Source of the DNA: Stomoxys calcitrans
Taxonomy: Eukaryota > Arthropoda > Insecta > Diptera > Muscidae
DNA length: 64,000 nt
Reading direction: 5' to 3'
Assembly: GCF_963082655.1 (NCBI RefSeq)
Contig: NC_081552.1
Location: forward strand, 58,074,561 to 58,138,560
A program made the translations under genes and the position numbers. This document shows, piece by piece, positions 45,401-57,449 of the stretch. The notes below the pieces were generated by a model. It was not told the DNA's origin and searched no databases. It saw nothing but the letters and a program-made list of their open reading frames with translations. Position 1 is the first letter of the stretch. Each line of letters starts with the position of its first letter.

Positions 45401-46690
45401 TTCATACCCACCGCCATAGGAAAGGGGTTAAAGTCACTTAGTCATTCCGTTTGAAACATGTCGAAATATCAATTTCCGACCCTATAAACTATATATATTT
45501 CAGTGTCTTAAAATTCTAGGACGTTTTAACGATTTCCGTGTGTCTGTCCGTCCGTCTGTAATCACGATACAGCCTTTAAAATTCTGATATTGTGCCGATT
45601 ACTGTAATTTGACATAGATCCATACACTTTTCAATGCGCATACTAAATTTTTCAAAAGCCAAACTGAATATAGACCGATATGTCGAATTAGGATCTTAAG
45701 CCCACAAAAGCCACATTTAACACCAGATTTCACTAAAATTTGCAACAATGAGATTTATTTTCATATCAATGGCATCCGTGTCAAATATGGTTCCTATCAG
45801 ACTATATTTAGGTATAGCTGTCATATAGACCGATCTCCCAATTACCCGATTTCGCTTAAATTCGGAATAGTGAGTAGCACTAGGCCTTTCGATATCCAAA
45901 TCAAGCTAGATCCATATGCATCTATATTTAGCTATAGCTTACATATAGGTCGATCTCTCTTTAGGGGCTTAAGCCCATAAAAAGCGCAGTTATAATCCCA
46001 TAAGATACCTTGATATCCATTCTAAACATAGTCCGGATAGGACTATGTTCATTTATAACCGCCATATAGACCGATCTGCTGATGTTGAATCTTAAAGTCA
46101 TAACAGGCGCAGTTAAGAGCCCATTTTGCCGAAATTTGAAATAGTGGATCGTATTGAGCCCCCGATATCCGAACCCAACATGCTCCAGATCAAACTACAT
46201 GTTGATATGGATGCCATAGAGACTGATCTGCCAACTTAGGGTCTTAAGCCCATAAAGGCGCATGTATTTCCCCATTTCGCAGAAATTTGCAACTGAACCA
46301 AATATTATCGAAATCGATCCATATTTTGTGTAACTATGTGGAGTTATAATAATGTAGTGGAATTAAATAAAATAGGATAATAATCTTATTAGAGGCCACC
46401 CAGACGCAGAGGTTAGTCCGAGGCAGAGACATGTCCGCCTATGACGCCGAACGTTTGGGATCTAATCACGGCGTGAGCCCCATTCAGCGGTGGTTATCCC
46501 CTTACTAACGCTGGCATAAAAAAATGGAAGCCCCTTATCATTAAGCTTAAAGTTTAGTCGGGCTGCTCTCATATTAGAGAAGAATCCGTTTCCCTTAAAC
46601 AAATGTTCATGGAAAATTTAGTACTAACCTTGTCCGCGGTGGTTCACATCCAAAGTTCGGCCCTCTGAATTGAAAACGACTTTACTTGTT
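45401..46690 (+). mobile_element. HINE D-like element, SINE inside
   Basis: The head starts 'catacccaccgccatagg', with 'ccgaccctataaactatata' and a short GTCYGTCY tract near 45543-45560. Degenerate central units follow ('catatagaccgatct', 'gcccataaaa'). A SINE at 46394-46622 separates the 3' end: 'gcggtggttcacatcc', a collapsed hairpin and CTTTACTTGTTTT. Confidence 0.6.
46394..46622 (+). mobile_element. tRNA-derived SINE, degenerate
   Basis: The head is 'ggccacccagacgcagaggt' with an internal duplication ('gttagtccgaggcagagaca'). The B box is weak (GGGATCTAATCAC). The body is shortened but keeps 'cagcggtggttatcccctta' and 'ccttatcattaagctt'. Confidence 0.65.
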
Positions 46691-46836
46691 TTTGTTTTTT
46701 CCGCTGAGCCGTTGAGTGAAGCGGACGTTTTTTTTTTCGCTCCTCGAAGAAAAAATAACTATTGTATATATTCGTATCTCGGAATAGGTACTAACTATTA
46801 CGAAAAAATGTTGAAGCCTTTTGGAGTAGGCTAGAA

Positions 46837-47349
46837 ATGGACTCCAAAGACTCAACAACTGCGGTGGTGGCGTCAGACCGCAGCATGTTGTCCTCCCCTC
46901 CTATAGGTGTGGGTGCCTTGGCACCTGTAGTCGAGAGAAATGCTTCAAGCGCACAACTAGCCGTCGGACTAATAAACGAGAAAGACATGGATAAACCAGA
47001 GGGATACACAGTTCGTCCCCCGCCTTTAAGTAAAGGTGGAGTTTCTGACCCGGATTCAGACAGCGACTGTGTCAATGAAACCGTCATCGCAGCCGAATCG
47101 GGAGATGAGGGCATCGGGATGACAGCAGAAGTGAGCGATGGATTTGCTAAGCTCAGAGGCAGACCGAGAAAACGATTTGGTGCACGACGAAGGAGACAGA
47201 GGAGCATGTACCGGCAGCGTAATCGGGCAAAAGTGCAGTATGCTGGAAGGGATAGAACTGACATTCCAAGCACTTCTACGGAAGCTGGAAAAAGAATCAA
47301 ATCTCCCGAAGATCATAACACTGCTGAAATACTGAAGAAGAACAAGTAA
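46837..47349 (+). CDS. Truncated reading frame, possible retroelement ORF1
   Basis: 170 codons from ATG at 46837. The stop and last codons (AAC AAG TAA) come from the HINE terminus starting at 47341, so the original protein was longer. It has a Ser/Ala/Val-rich start, a Pro-rich PEGYTVRPPPLSKGG, an acidic block (SDPDSDSD) and a strongly basic block with an AT-hook-like RGRPRK and RRRRQR (about residues 105-123). A Ser/Thr stretch and KRIKSPED follow. The acidic-then-basic N-terminus resembles ORF1 (Gag-like) of jockey/LOA-type LINEs, but I cannot confirm this. GC content is clearly above the surroundings. The continuation is not found beyond the HINE. Confidence 0.45.
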   Translation: MDSKDSTTAVVASDRSMLSSPPIGVGALAPVVERNASSAQLAVGLINEKDMDKPEGYTVRPPPLSKGGVSDPDSDSDCVNETVIAAESGDEGIGMTAEVSDGFAKLRGRPRKRFGARRRRQRSMYRQRNRAKVQYAGRDRTDIPSTSTEAGKRIKSPEDHNTAEILKKNK

Positions 47350-48353
47350 AAGCGTGCTAAGTTCGGCCGGGCCGAATCTTATATACCCTCCACCATGGAT
47401 CGCATTTGTCGAGTTCTTTTCCCGGCATCTCTTCGTAGGCAAAAAAGGATATAAGAAAAGAGTTGTTCTGCTATTAAAACGATATCAAGATATGGTCCGG
47501 TTCGGACCACAATTAAATTATATGTTGGAGAACTGTGTAAAATTTCAGCCAATTCGTATAAGAATTGCGCCCATTGGGGCTCACGAAGTAAAATAGAGAG
47601 AACGATTTATATGGGATCTGTATCGGGCTATAGACCGATTCAGACCATAATAAACACGTTTGTTGATGGTCATGAGAGGATCCGTCGTACAAAATTTCAG
47701 GCATATCGGATAATAATTGCGACCTCTAGGGGTCAAGAAGTCAAGATCCCAGATCGGTTTATATGGCAGCTATATCAGGTTATGAACCGATTTGAACCTT
47801 ATTTGACACAGTTGTTGAAAGTAAAAATAAAATACGTCATGCAAAATTTCAGCCAAATCGGATAAGAATTGCGCCCTCTAGAGGCTCAAGAAGTCAAGAC
47901 CCAAGATCGGTTTATATGGCAGCTATATCAGGTTATGAACCGATTTGAACCATACTTGGCACAGTTGTTGGATATAATAACAAAACACGTGGTGCAAAAT
48001 TTCATTCCAATCGGATAAGAATTGCGCACTCTAGAGGCTCAAGAAGTCAAGACCCAAGATCGATTTATATGGCAGCTATATCAAAACATGGACAATACCA
48101 ACCGACCTACACTAATAAGAAGTATTTGTGCAAAATTTCAAGCGGCTAGCTTTACTTCTTCGGAAGTTAGCGTGCTTTCGACAGACAGACGGACGGACGG
48201 ACAGACGGACGGACATGGCTAGATCGACATAAAATGTCACGACGATCAAGAATATATATATACTTTATGGGGTCTCAGACGAATATTTCGAGTAGTTACA
48301 AACAGAATGACGAAATTAGTATACCCCCCATCTTATGGTGGAGGGTATAAAAA
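47341..48353 (-). mobile_element. HINE subfamily A, three units
   Basis: Complete: terminus and hairpin at the left cut the reading frame at 46837-47349. Distal segment, about three units (the last with a deletion of 'ccgatatggcccatttac'), short GGAC tract, slightly longer TA tract and ATGGTGGAGGGTATA follow. Confidence 0.85.
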
Positions 48354-48954
48354 TGTATTCCTTGGTGTCTGAGACGGCGACCACCCCCAAAACCCCTCAA
48401 CAGGACATGTTTACCGATTGGGACACAAAGGGTATCAAACGGAAGATATTTGGAAGCTGAATACAAATCTCTTATAAGAATTTGGTCCAAGGTCTCTAGG
48501 GGGCCTCCCAAACCCCAAAATGGGATAAATGTCCAACGTCAGAAAATGGGTATCGAATGAAAGTTCTTTGTGACCTGACTACGAATCTGGAATGTACAAT
48601 TAGAACAGAGTCTGGGACCGTGCCCACCCACTCAATACCCTTCAATAGGACGTGTAGTTCGATCCGGATAATATGTCAATTTAATGAAAGGTCTATGACA
48701 GTATATTTCGAATCCAATGTTGGTATAAGGATTCAAGTATCTGGGTCACGTCCTACCATTCCGCAGGATAGTAAATCGCGACAATAAAAGACTCAAATAA
48801 ATTGTCGTTTGGTTCTTAGGGTGGAGAGCCGACCCTCTCCTCACAATAAATGGAAAATCGTGCTCTAGCACGATGCTTATATTACTTCAGAGTCCGCCTC
48901 TTAACTCCCTTCAAACCGGTCATGATTGCCTACTATGGCGATAAATAAAAGGTA

Positions 48955-49193
48955 AAGGGTGATTTTTTTGAGGTTAGGATTTTCATGCATTAGTATTTGA
49001 CAGATCACGTGGGATTTCAGACATGGTGTCAAAGAGAAAGATGCTCAGTATGCTTTGACATTTCATCATGAATAGACTTACTAACGAGCAACGCTTGCAA
49101 ATCATTGAATTTTATTACCAAAATCAGTGTTCGGTTCGAAATGTGTTCATTCACCGTAACGTTGCGTCCAACAGCATCTTTGAAAAAATACGG
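48955..49193. mobile_element. Foldback MITE, truncated copy
   Basis: The left arm (194 bp) and the first about 45 bp of the centre match the 607-bp copies; the sequence then breaks at TACGG. The right arm and second TA are missing. The left TA (48953-48954) lies in the Helitron string 'aaaaggta'. Confidence 0.85.
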
Positions 49194-49347
49194 GGAAACG
49201 AATAGTAGGAAACGAATTTGATTTCCAAGTTTGAAGCCAAATTTTTGAGGGTCGTGTCAACCCATTAACTGCCCCTAAACCAACGCCAATTGGGGCTCAA
49301 GTTAAAGTAATTTGAGAGTAGAGCACGATGCTGATATTTTGTCAGAG

Positions 49348-49560
49348 TATGGGCTAATGCTGGCAACATTTGTAAGATAATATGCCATGGAAAACTTCTC
49401 TCCAAAGAGGTGTCGCACTTCGCCATTGCGTTCGGACTCGGCTATAAAAAGGGGGCATCTTATCATTGAGCTTAAAACTTGAATCCGACTGCACTTATTG
49501 ATATGTGAGAAGTTTTCCCCTTTTCCATAGGGGAATGGTCATGGGCAAAATTTTTTGCTT
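49348..49560 (+). mobile_element. SINE body, tRNA head missing
   Basis: It starts near 'gggctaatgctggcaacatt', then 'ctctccaaagaggtgtcgca', 'cggactcggctataaaaagg', 'cttatcattgagcttaaaac' and 'tcatgggcaaaattt'. The 5' truncation is typical of retrotransposition products. Confidence 0.7.
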
Positions 49561-50275
49561 GTTTGTAAGTACGTGGGTCGCCGCCCCACCATGCATACCC
49601 CTCAAACTGGACATATTTGTGGATTATGGCAAAAAGGGGCTCAAATTTGTATCTGTATTCTTGGCCAAGTGTTTCAGGGACGCCTCACCTCATAAACACC
49701 CTCTAATCCACACATATATACCGACTATTAGAATATGTAGCTCGAATGTGATTTTAGGGAGTATAGTATAAATCTGATATCCACTTTTGGGACAAAGAGT
49801 TTGGCTACTCCAAATCCAAAAGAAATGAAGTAGATCTTATATCCAAACTTTAATGGGCGGACGCTCTCCTTACCATATTCCCAAAAACGCCAGATCTCGG
49901 AGATAGGTGGGATATATAGGGGATCGCCCCACCTTCAAAACCACCAGCCAAATGAAATATAAACCAATAATGACAATATGGGAATCAAATGAAAGGTATA
50001 TGAGACCAGAGCACGTATATGTAATATGGGGATCCGCCTCTCTCACATAAACACTCCCTTTTTACATATATTTACCGACCATAGCAATATGCGGCTCCCA
50101 TGAATGGTATTTGGGAGAATAGCACCAATATAATATCCACATTGGCGCGAAATATCTTAAAGGCCGTACTAGTACCCCTAAACAGGACTTATTTCCTGAT
50201 TTGGCCGGGCTCACATAAAATAAGAGAGTGAAAGAAGGCGCAGCAAAGCGGGCCTTGTCCAGCTAGTCTTACATA

Positions 50276-50882
50276 AAGGGTGATTTTTTTGAGGTTAGGA
50301 TTTTCATGCATTAGTATTTGACAGATCACGTGGGATTTCAGACATGGTGTCAAAGAGAAAGATGCTCAGTATGCTTTGACATTTCATCATGAATAGACTT
50401 ACTAACGAGCAACGCTTGCAAATCATTGAATTTTATTACCAAAATCAGTGTTAGGTTCGAAATGTGTTCATTCACCGTAACGTTGCGTCCAACAGCATCT
50501 TTGAAAAAATACGGTCCAATGATTCCACCAGCGTACAAACCACACCAAACAGTGCATTTTTCGGGATGCATGGGCAGTTCTTGAACGGCTTCTGGTTGCT
50601 CTTCACTCCAAATGCGGCAATTTTGTTTATTTACGTAGCCATTCAACCAGAAATGAGCCTCATCGCTAAACAAAATTTGTCAAAATTTGAACACATTTCG
50701 AACCGAACACTGATTTTGGTAATAAAATTCAATGATTTGCAAGCGTTGCTCGTTAGTAAGTCTATTCATGATGAAATGTCAAAGCATACTGAGCATCTTT
50801 CTCTTTGACACCATGTCTGAAATCCCACGTGATCTGTCAAATACTAATGCATGAAAATCCTAACCTCAAAAAAATCACCCTT
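50276..50882. mobile_element. Foldback Tc1/mariner-derived MITE, copy 4
   Basis: 607 bp with 194-bp arms and the centre in the same orientation as copy 1. TA is present at 50274-50275 and 50883-50884. It sits between the first bases of a Helitron and a HINE terminus. Identity to copies 1 and 2 is very high by eye, implying recent activity. Confidence 0.9.
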
Positions 50883-50886
50883 TATA

Positions 50887-51744
50887 ACAAGTAAAAGCGT
50901 GCTAAGTTCGGCCGGGCCGAATCTTATATACCCTCCACCATGGATCGCATTTGTCGAGTTCTTTTCCCGGCATCATTTTTAGGCAAAGAAATGATATAAG
51001 AAAAGATTTGCTCTGCTGTTAGAGCGATAACAAGATATGGTCCGGTTTGGACCACAATTAAATTATATGTTGGAGACCTGTGTAAAATGTCAGCCACGCC
51101 CTTTGCGGCTCAAGAAGTAAAATAGAGAAATCGATTTATATGGGAGCTGTATCGGGCAATAGACCGATTCAGACCATAATAAACACGTATGTTGATGGTC
51201 ATGAGAGAATCCGTCGTACAAAATTTCAGGCAAATTGGATAATAATTGCGACCTCTAGAGTCTCAAGAAGTCAAGATCCCAGATCGGTATATATGGCAGC
51301 TATATCAGGTTATAAACCGATTTGAACCATACTTTGCACAGTTGTTGGATATCATAACAGAACACGTCGTGCAAAATTTCATGCCAATCAGATAAGAATT
51401 GCGCACTCTAGAGGCTCAAGAAGTCAAGACCCAAGATCGGTTTATATGGCAGCTATATCAAAACATGGACCGATATGGCCCGTTTACAATACCAACCGAC
51501 CTACACTAATAAGAAGTATTTGTGCAAAATTTCAAGCGACTAGCTTTACCCCTTCGGAAGTTAGCGTGCTTTCGACAGACAGACGGACGGACGGACAGAC
51601 GGACGGACATGGCTAGATCGACATAAAATGTCACGACGATCAAGAATATATATACTTTATGGGGTCTCAGACGAATATTTCGAGTAGTTACAATCAGAAT
51701 GACGAAATTAGTATACCCTCATCCTATGGTGGAGGGTATAAAAA
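50887..51744 (-). mobile_element. HINE subfamily A, two units
   Basis: A complete but short copy with terminus, hairpin, shortened distal segment, two central units, GGAC tract, TA tract and CCTATGGTGGAGGGTATA. It lies within the 5' tip of a Helitron. Confidence 0.85.
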
Positions 51745-54700
51745 TCAATTTGTGTTTGTTTGTATGTTTGTGTGTTCCTTAAAGACTCAGAAACGGCTGA
51801 ACCGATTTTCTTGAAATTTTCACAGATGGTGGATGACCCCGTGGTGAAAATAGGGTACTAAATTTGTTGATATCTGAAGGGGGGCGGACCCTCCCCCTTA
51901 CCCTAATTTTCAGAAACGCCAGATCTCGTAGATGGGTAGTGCGATTGAAACGAAATATTGTTTGCTTTCATATAGTCCCTAAAAATAAAAATTTGGTATC
52001 CAAATTTCGGATGGGGTCCCTAGGGGGGCCGCCCCACCCTATAACCTACCAAACATATGTATAGACCAATCGAGACAATATGGGACTCAAATGAAAGGTA
52101 TTTAGGATAAGAACACGTATCTGATATCCAATTGTCGGACCAAGTGCTAGGGGGACCACCCCAAGCCCCAATACACCCCTAAATCGGACATATTTACCGA
52201 CCACGGCAATATGGGACTCAAATGAAGGGTATTTGCGAGTAGAATACGAATCTGATATCCAAATGTGCGACCACGTTTCTGGGGGTCCACCCTTTTCCCA
52301 AAACACCCCCCAAACAGGACTTATTTACTGATTATGGGAATATGAGGCTTAAGTAAAAGGCATTTGAATGTATAATACGAATCTGATATCCAAATATTCG
52401 ATATCAAAATATGGGGATATCCAAATATGGGGGCCGCTTCTCACCAAAGACTTCCCCCAAAGGGGACAAATTTACGACCATTGCAATATGGGGCTCAAAT
52501 GAAAGGTCTTTGGGTGTAAAGCACGAATTTCATATCAATATTCGGCAAAAGTGTATATAGGGACACCCCGCCCCCACAACACCACCCAAATAGTAAGTAT
52601 TTTCTGACTATTGCAATATGAGGCTCAAATAAGAGGGCTTTTAAAGTGGAACACGAATCCGATATATATTTTCAAGGCCAACACACTGAGTGGCCGCCCA
52701 TCCCCAAACCCCCCACCCCATGCCGGCCATGTTTGCCGACTATGGAAAGATGGGGCTCAAATTACAGTTATGTGGGAGTAGACCACGTATTTGATATCAA
52801 CATTAGGGGCCAACTGTCTAGCGGACTTCCCACCACCGTAACAACCCCCAAATAGGACGTATTTGCTCACCAAGATAATTTGGGTCTTAAAGAGAGTGGA
52901 ACTAAATATTTATAGTTTTTAGGGCCAATACCCCAAGCCGGACATATTTGCTGGCTTTCGTAATAAGGTGTTTAAATGAGATTAGAAAACGAATTTGATA
53001 TCCAATGGCAATGGCAATATGGAGTTCAAATAAATGATATATAGTTATATGAGAATAGAGCACGTTGCTGATATATTTTCCGGGCTTAGTGTTTGTGGGA
53101 CCACCCCAATCCCCAAAACAACCCTAAATCGAGCATATTTAACGACCATATCAATGTGGAGCTTAAATGAAAGGTATTGGGGGGTAGAGCAAGAATTGAT
53201 ACTCATTTTCGGGACCAATCTTCTGGGGGTCTACCTCTTTCCCACAAACAGCAAATTTTTAGTGACCATCACAATATGGGGATCAAATAAAGTTTTTTGG
53301 GAGTAGAATACGAGTTTGATATCCAAATGTAGGACCATGTATTTAAGTCACCACCCCTTTCCCAAAACACCCCCAAAGGGAGAACAAAGGAAAGGTATTT
53401 GAGATTAGAAAACGAATTTGATAATATATTTTAGGGCCATGTGTTTGGGGGACTCCTCCTCCAAGTACTCCTCTTAAGCCAATGGCAATATGGGGTTTAA
53501 ATAAATGGTATTTGAGAGAAGAGCACGATGCTGATATTTTTTCAGGGCCAAGTATCTGGGGGACCACTTCTCCAACGAAAACACTACTAAATCAGACATC
53601 ATGAGAAAACCGGGCTGAAATGAAGTATTTTAAGAATGGAGTACACCGTACATCCAAACTTAAATTCGTAGACCAATAAAGTTCATATGGGATTCAGATA
53701 AAGGCACTTATATTATTAAACTGTTAGTCAAGTTAGCATGGTATTTCACTAAAAGATCTTTAATTGTCCAAAATAAATATTCCAAGGAAACTTTTGTTCC
53801 ATATAAAGTAAAAGAAGGCGTAGCGGAGCGGGTCCGGGTCAGCTATTATCTATATATACAATATATAAAAATTAATTTGTGTTTGTTTGTGGGTTTGTAA
53901 ATTTGTTTGTTTTGTATAGACTCAAAAACGGCTGAACCTATTTTTTTCAAATTTTCACAGATTGTTGGGAGTGGTCCGGAAGGAGCAATAGGCTATATAA
54001 TTTATTGATATCGGTAGGGGGGCGGACCCTCCCCCTAACCCAAATTACGACTCCAAAATAAAAGTGAACCGTTCGGGACAATATGGGACTCAAATGAAAT
54101 GTATTCAGGAGTAGACTACGAATTTCATATTAAAAATTTTATCCAAGTAACTGGGGGGCCGCCCCGACCCCAAAACTCCTTAAAATAGGTTTATTGGACG
54201 ATAATCACAATATGGGACTCGAATGAAAGGTATTCGGGAGTAGATTACGAAAATGGTGAGGAAGGAGGAAAAGGCTTTTAGTTTGTTGATATTGGAAGGG
54301 GGCAGACCCTTCCCCGTTACCTCAAAAACATCATTTAATATCAAAAGTGGACCGATAAGGACAATATGGGTATCAAATGAAAGGTATTGGGGAATAGAAT
54401 ACGAATATTGTATTTAAAATTGGGATGAAGTATGCGAGGGGTTGTCCAACTTCAAAAACTCCCCCAAAACAAACATATTGGACGTAAATATCAATATGGG
54501 ACTCAAATGAAACGTATTCGGGACTAGAGTATGAATATGACATAAAAAATCAGGTCCAAGTAATTGGGGGGTCTTCCCACCCTCAAATGGGAATATATTT
54601 CGATCCTAGCTAGATGAGCCTCAAATAAAAGGTATTTGGTAACAAATTACGAATATGACTGCTTTACCCCTCCACTAAAACAATGGGGGATCAAGTGATA

Positions 54701-55810
54701 GATATTTTTAAGTGGAGTCATTCAAAATTGTGCTCAAGTGGCAGATATATATATACACCAATTATGACAATATGGGGTTAATTTCAGAGTATAAGGTTGT
54801 GGATAGCGGACCACCTTACCTCAAAAACAGTTGATCAATTATAATGACCTAACAGGACACTGACGACCTACCCCCAAAGTTAAGACGTTCAGTGTGATAT
54901 GAGCAGTTGCAAATCATAAAGTCAAGTGGCAGCCATTTTTAGCTCATCGGCAAGAAGCCTTCTTTTTCTAGAAAAGTCCAAACAACGTGCTGCTGGGCAA
55001 CACTTTCGTGTTTAAAAGTTTTACTTGGTTTAATTGCTAAGAACTGTCGAAAACGCACCTAATATAAAGACTGGCAAATTAGTTATTTACCTCTGAGAAT
55101 CATTTAATATGACAATTTGATTTGATTTAAAAAAGACAAAATTTATGACCATTCAACAGGTAGCCACATGATTAAAAATGCTATATCTGATGGGGAGAAT
55201 ATTAAATTCTCAATCAGGCGATTGCGCAAGGATCCGGGGCGACATGGAACGGAGATCTTTTAAGTTATTTTATTAACATTTTGGGTATTAAAGTCTAAAC
55301 CTTTCTCTTATCGATGGCAGCACTAACATTTAAATAAGCGCCATCTATTCTGTTTGCAAATGAATTAACTGAATGGAGACGACACCACGAACAGAGAGAG
55401 GCCTGAGTGGCTAAAACTGATCATGCAGCATTTATTTGTGTTAAGGCAACCTCTCGGTCCGTAAAATAAAGAAAAGTAATGTACAGGAATTTCGTTGCGG
55501 TTGTTTGCTGTATTATTTTTTTAATTTCCCACCCTAAGACGGGCCTTAACAATAGGTGTCTCAGGTAGTTTAAGTGGCTATCTTTGCCATATTTATTTAT
55601 TTAGTAGAGTGCGAATATCCAAGTTTGTGTTAAACTGTAAGAGGGGAAGGCTCAACGAACAGACACATAATCAGAGCTATTGGAGAGTAGGTTACGTTAC
55701 AGAGGTGAAATTTGCCTATGTCTTGAAAGCGAATGCTCAGTGGAGCGGGTCCTTTTATTTAGTCGAGCCCAAGTAGCGTGCTGATAAGCACACATTTTTT
55801 TTCGTTTTGT

Positions 55811-55900
55811 CACTCCATTCGTTAGCCAAGTCATTGAAAACAGCTGATTTTATAAAGGGGAAAATATCTGTTTTCAATGACTTAGCGAACGAATCGAGTG
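55811..55900. repeat. Imperfect inverted repeat (hairpin)
   Basis: Arms of about 38 bp (55811-55848 and 55863-55900, sharing 'aagtcattgaaaacag') flank a 14-bp centre. Part of the Helitron body or a tiny foldback insertion. A HINE terminus starts three bases after it. Confidence 0.75.
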
Positions 55901-55902
55901 AT

Positions 55903-56704
55903 AACAAGTAAAAGCGTGAAAAGTTCGGCCGAGCCGAATCTTACATACCCTCTACCATTGATCTCATTTACCATTTGTTGCCCGATATATTTTTATAGGC
56001 AAACAAAGGATACTTGATAAAAATTGCAAAGCTATTGGAGCTATTTCAGGTTATCAACCAATTCGGACCATACTTGGTTTGGCTGTTGGAGACCATAGTA
56101 GATGTCATTGTGCAAAATGTCAGCCAAAATTGGATAAGAATTGAGCCCTATAGTGGCTTAAGAATTAAAATCGTGAGATCTATTCATATGGGAGCTATAT
56201 CAGGTTATGGACCCATTCAGACCATATTTGGCACGTATGTTTAGCCAAATCGCATTAGAATTGCTCAAAGAGTCAAATTAGGAGATCGGATTATATGGGA
56301 GCTATATCAAGTTTTAAACCGGTTTGAACGATACTTAGCACAGATGTTGGAAGTCAAATATCTTATACAAAATTACAGACAAATCGGATAAGAATTCCGT
56401 CGTTTAGGGGCTTAAGTTGTCAAAATCCAAAATCGGTTTATATCAAAACATAGACCAATATGACCCATTTAAAATCCCATCTGACCTACACTAATTGGAA
56501 GTATTTGTGGAAAATTTCATGCACTTAGCTTTGTGCCTTCGAAAGTTAACGTGCTTTCGACACATGGACGGACCGGCATAGCTAAATCGACTTAGAATGT
56601 CAAGATGATCAAAAATATAAATATATACTTTGTTGGGTCTCTGATGAATATTTCGATGCTTTGCAACCGGAATGATGAAATAAGATTATGATGGAGGGTA
56701 TAAA
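55903..56704 (-). mobile_element. HINE subfamily A/B, degenerate
   Basis: ACAAGTAAAAGCGTGAAAAG and a hairpin TTCGGCCGAGCCGAA precede TACATACCCTCTACCAT. Three diverged units follow with 'tatgggagctatatcagg'. The GGAC tract is nearly absent and the head ends ATGATGGAGGGTATA. Confidence 0.7.
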
Positions 56705-57449
56705 ACAAAAAATTTAGTGGTCTAGGCCGTAAGTTTTTGTACTGAAGTCTTAAATGGATAAAGATTATTGTCGCAACTATTATTGAAGGAATATCCAGTG
56801 CAGGAAATTTTTCTTATATTTATGCCATAGGTAAGCCTCCTGCGCAAGGGTGACATCAGATAGGCCGACATAAGTGGAAATTCGACTGAATTGAAAAATG
56901 GACAAAATGATCACAATGTGATGGGAATCAACAGCGAGCATCACCAACTCAAGTTCAGCGCCATCTATTGGGAGATAGAAATTATTTGAATAGCAAACCC
57001 GAACAAAGAAAAAGAGCGCGAGAGGTACAGGAAAGTGTGTTCAAAATTGATCACATGCTTTTCACTACTGTTTTGACCTCCTTCGAATAAATAAAATAAA
57101 AGAACTAACCTTTGACTGTTTTCGGTATTATTTGTTGAACCCTCCTTCCCTGGGACAAGCTTCCACAATAGTTTAAAAGTTCTATAAAAACATGGCCGCA
57201 AAATATATACGTAACTTAGTGAATCCAAAGAAGAGTAATTGAAAAGAAAGTTATAATTCATATAATGTAAAAGGAAGCGCAGCGAAGCGGGCCGGGTTCA
57301 GCTAGTAGGCTATATAATTTATTGATATCGGTAGGGGGGCGGACCCTCCCCCTAACCCAAAGTACAACCCGAAAATAAATATGAACCGATCGTGACAATA
57401 TGGGATTTAAATAAAAAGTATTCCGGAGTAGACTACGAATTTCATATTA

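Larger units (their letters stand above)
48354..50266 (+). mobile_element. Non-autonomous Helitron, 5' end missing
   Basis: Typical body phrases ('gggtatcaaa', 'gatatccaa', C-rich blocks) end in GAAGGCGCAGCAAAGCGGGC and CTAG at 50263-50266. It is interrupted by a truncated foldback element (48955-49193) and a SINE body (49348-49560). The next Helitron begins at the very next base. Confidence 0.65.
50267..53845 (+). mobile_element. Non-autonomous Helitron, head-to-tail after previous
   Basis: TCTTACATA begins immediately after CTAG of the preceding Helitron. A foldback element and a HINE are nested within the first dozen bases. The body resumes at 51745 with 'aatcaatttgtgtttgtttg'. The tail GCGTAGCGGAGCGGGTCCGG ends in CTAT (53842-53845), a mutated CTAG. 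The body is longer than, but colinear with, the copy ending at 44304. Confidence 0.7.
53849..57305 (+). mobile_element. Non-autonomous Helitron with intact 5' and 3' ends
   Basis: The 5' end is TCTATATATACAATATATAA and 'aattaatttgtg'. The 3' end is GAAGCGCAGCGAAGCGGGCC with CTAG at 57302-57305. The following bases TAGGCTATATAA match the continuous 'gcaa-taggctatataa' inside this family at 53985-54000, consistent with insertion between A and T. A HINE (55903-56704) is nested. No Rep/helicase frame is present. Confidence 0.7.

Noticed and set aside
47056..47442. 128-codon minus-strand ORF spanning a HINE end
   Set aside because: Antisense to the plus-strand frame at 46837 and continues into HINE terminus sequence.
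53849..57305. Autonomous Helitron encoding Rep/helicase
   Set aside because: No frame with replication-initiator or helicase motifs was found in any Helitron or HINE copy here.
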